Shown piece after piece: positions 62,911 to 64,000 of a DNA stretch of 64,000 bases (positions within the stretch are counted from its first letter, which is position 1; each line of letters opens with the position of its first letter). The stretch lies in assembly GCA_934446365.1 (NCBI GenBank), contig CAKSDZ010000002.1, positions 62,001-126,000 of the forward strand, in the 5' to 3' direction. A program made the translations under genes and the position numbers. Source of the stretch: an uncultured Eubacteriales bacterium (GTDB lineage Bacteria > Bacillota > Clostridia > Oscillospirales > CAG-272). The notes under the pieces are model-generated. The model did no database searches. It had not been told where the DNA came from and saw only the letters and a program-made list of their open reading frames with translations.

Positions 62911-63764
62911 ACGCCGGAATAAGCCGCAAAACCGCCGTCCACCGGAACGACGACGCCGTTGACAAAGCCGGACGCCGCGTTGTCACAGAGCCAAAGGAGC
63001 GTTCCCGTCAGGTCCTCCGGCGTTCCGAATTTACCCATCGGCGTGTGCGCGATGATTTTTTCCGCACGCGCGGTATAAGAACCGTCGGGATTCAGCAGCA
63101 GCGAGGTATTCTGATTGGTGATGAAAAATCCGGGCGCAATCGCGTTGACGCGAATGCCCACCTTCGCGAAGTGAACGGCGAGCCACTGCGTAAAATTGGA
63201 GACCGCCGCTTTCGCACCGGAATACGCCGGAATCCTCGTCAGCGGACGGAAGCTGTTCATGCTGGAAACATTGATAATCGTCGAGCCGGGCTTTTTCGCC
63301 ATATCGATTGCAAAAACCTGCGTCGGAATCAGCGTGCCGAGGAAGTTGAGGTTGAACACAAACTCGATGCCCGCGGGATCGAGATCGAAAAACGTCTTGA
63401 CACCCTCGACCGCGCCGTCGAGGTCTGCCGGTTCAAGATAATCCTTTGTCGTCGTGCCGCGGGGATTGTTCCCGCCCGCGCCGTTGAGCAGAATGTCGCA
63501 GGTTCCGAGCTTCTCCGCAATCTCCTTTTTGGCAGCCTCCATCGAATCGCGTTCGAGCACATTGGCGGCAACGCCGATGGCGTTTCCTCCGTCCTCACGG
63601 ATTTCCCTTGCAACCTGCTCCGCGGCGTCCAGTCTGAGGTCACAGACCGCGACACCCGCGCCGCATGCGGCCAGCGTCTTGGCAAAGCCGGAGCAAAGCA
63701 CGCCGCCTCCCCCCGTGACGACCGCGACCTTTCCCTTCAAATCGATTTCAAACGGAAGCTTCAT
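62907..63764 (-). CDS. SDR family oxidoreductase (fructuronate/mannonate reductase-like)
   Basis: A 285-residue short-chain dehydrogenase. The N-terminal VVTGGGGVLCSGFAKTL is the cofactor glycine motif with unusual LCSG sequence; DILLNGAGGNNPRGTT (NAG-like motif plus GNNP), INVSSMNSF with Ser, and PAYSGAKAAV (Tyr-x3-Lys) complete the catalytic set. The GVLC and GAGGNNP patterns match the YjmF/UxuB-like reductases for fructuronate or related sugar acids. Start: GGAAAGG fits ATG 63764; a GTG at 63773 is too close to that site. It overlaps the HD gene by 4 bp and lies 51 bp after the HAD gene. Confidence 0.88.
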   Translation of the reverse strand: MKLPFEIDLKGKVAVVTGGGGVLCSGFAKTLAACGAGVAVCDLRLDAAEQVAREIREDGGNAIGVAANVLERDSMEAAKKEIAEKLGTCDILLNGAGGNNPRGTTTKDYLEPADLDGAVEGVKTFFDLDPAGIEFVFNLNFLGTLIPTQVFAIDMAKKPGSTIINVSSMNSFRPLTRIPAYSGAKAAVSNFTQWLAVHFAKVGIRVNAIAPGFFITNQNTSLLLNPDGSYTARAEKIIAHTPMGKFGTPEDLTGTLLWLCDNAASGFVNGVVVPVDGGFAAYSGV

Positions 63765-63815
63765 CTTCTTCACCCTTTCCGCATAAAAAGCGGAATATCC
63801 TTTCTTTTTATACTT

Positions 63816-64000
63816 TTATATAAATGATTTTATGATTTTGTATAAGTCTTCGGCATCCCCCGCCACATAGGCGGCGCCCGCTTTTTTGAGGACATCCTCG
63901 CCGCGGTACCCCCAAGAAACGCCGATGGGAAGCATTCCGGCGTTTTTCGCCGTCATCATATCGACGTCGGCATCGCCAATGAGCGTCGTCTCCTCCGGCT
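63816..64000 (-). CDS. HAD family phosphatase, phosphoglycolate-phosphatase-like (partial)
   Basis: The C-terminal 60 residues of a protein that runs off the right edge. PEETTLIGDADVDMMTAKNAGM carries the GD-x3-D motif IV of HAD hydrolases, and PIGVSWGYRGEDVLKKAGAAYV is the typical sequence after it in phosphoglycolate phosphatases. The stop is TAA at 63816-63818. The N-terminal DxDGT motif is outside the window, so the substrate stays open. Confidence 0.88.
   Translation of the reverse strand, partial: PEETTLIGDADVDMMTAKNAGMLPIGVSWGYRGEDVLKKAGAAYVAGDAEDLYKIIKSFI

Overview
This is a stretch of a Clostridia (Bacillota) chromosome, probably from an anaerobic, gut-type, plant-glycan-using bacterium. 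The evidence is a Firmicutes-style rpoB-rpoC-L7Ae-rpsL-rpsG-fusA-tuf cluster, an L27 with the Prp-cleaved N-terminus beside its protease Prp, SAM and FMN riboswitches, rubrerythrin, a probable Re-citrate synthase, GH78 and GH2 glycosidases, and AAAGGAGG-type ribosome binding sites. I see no rRNA, tRNA, CRISPR array, insertion sequence or prophage. This is inference from gene content; no species name can be given.

Layout. 1-2.7 kb: tail of an unknown gene, a heparinase-like protein and rubrerythrin. 2.8-5.3 kb (minus strand): two type IV pilin-like genes, one with a long GLUG-containing passenger, behind a structured leader holding a terminator. 5.3-11.9 kb (minus): M15 peptidase, comF, recD2, a small membrane protein, metK behind a SAM riboswitch, then ribU behind an FMN riboswitch with an overlapping 47-residue membrane protein. 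11.9-24.6 kb (minus): tuf, fusA, rpsG, rpsL, the L7Ae-like gene, rpoC and rpoB. 24.8-29.6 kb (plus): alaS, mscL, HIT, TfoX-N, DUF4177 and a small kinase-like ATPase. 29.7-34.8 kb (minus): pcrA and a secreted, membrane-anchored protein with about ten Cys-x2-Cys repeats. 35.4-41.4 kb (plus): a second M15 peptidase, GNAT, an Lhr-like helicase, DUF5131 and a transglutaminase-like protein. 41.5-46.6 kb: a UroD-like methyltransferase, an alpha-L-rhamnosidase and a GH2 glycosidase. 46.8-56 kb: a SLOG-fold protein, the operon Re-citrate synthase / GntR / aconitase / isocitrate dehydrogenase, the rplU-prp-rpmA cluster on the other strand, and glutamate dehydrogenase. 56-64 kb: an SGNH hydrolase, a three-copy 85-bp repeat array, DUF1836, DUF4830, BlaI, RidA, prmC-DUF1385, secG, an HD phosphohydrolase, an SDR oxidoreductase and the end of a HAD phosphatase.

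How the genes work together. The citrate synthase, aconitase and isocitrate dehydrogenase convert acetyl-CoA and oxaloacetate to 2-oxoglutarate, and the nearby glutamate dehydrogenase can turn this into glutamate. This is an oxidative half-TCA route for anaerobic glutamate synthesis, probably controlled by the operon's own GntR regulator at a TTGTATACAA site over the transcription start. metK and ribU are controlled by metabolite-binding leaders. Several other units (pilins, the Cys-repeat surface protein, rpoB and possibly DUF1836) have a good promoter followed by a terminator-like hairpin before the first gene, suggesting widespread attenuation or short leader RNAs. The most unusual signals are the pilin leader RNA, the 85-bp repeat array, a stem that buries the ribosome binding site of the DUF4830 gene, and an arginine in S12 at a known streptomycin-resistance position.

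Start codons were chosen from visible ribosome binding sites and family lengths, so several genes are shorter than the longest open frame. Promoter calls rest on -35/-10 matches at 16-19 bp spacing; none was tested.
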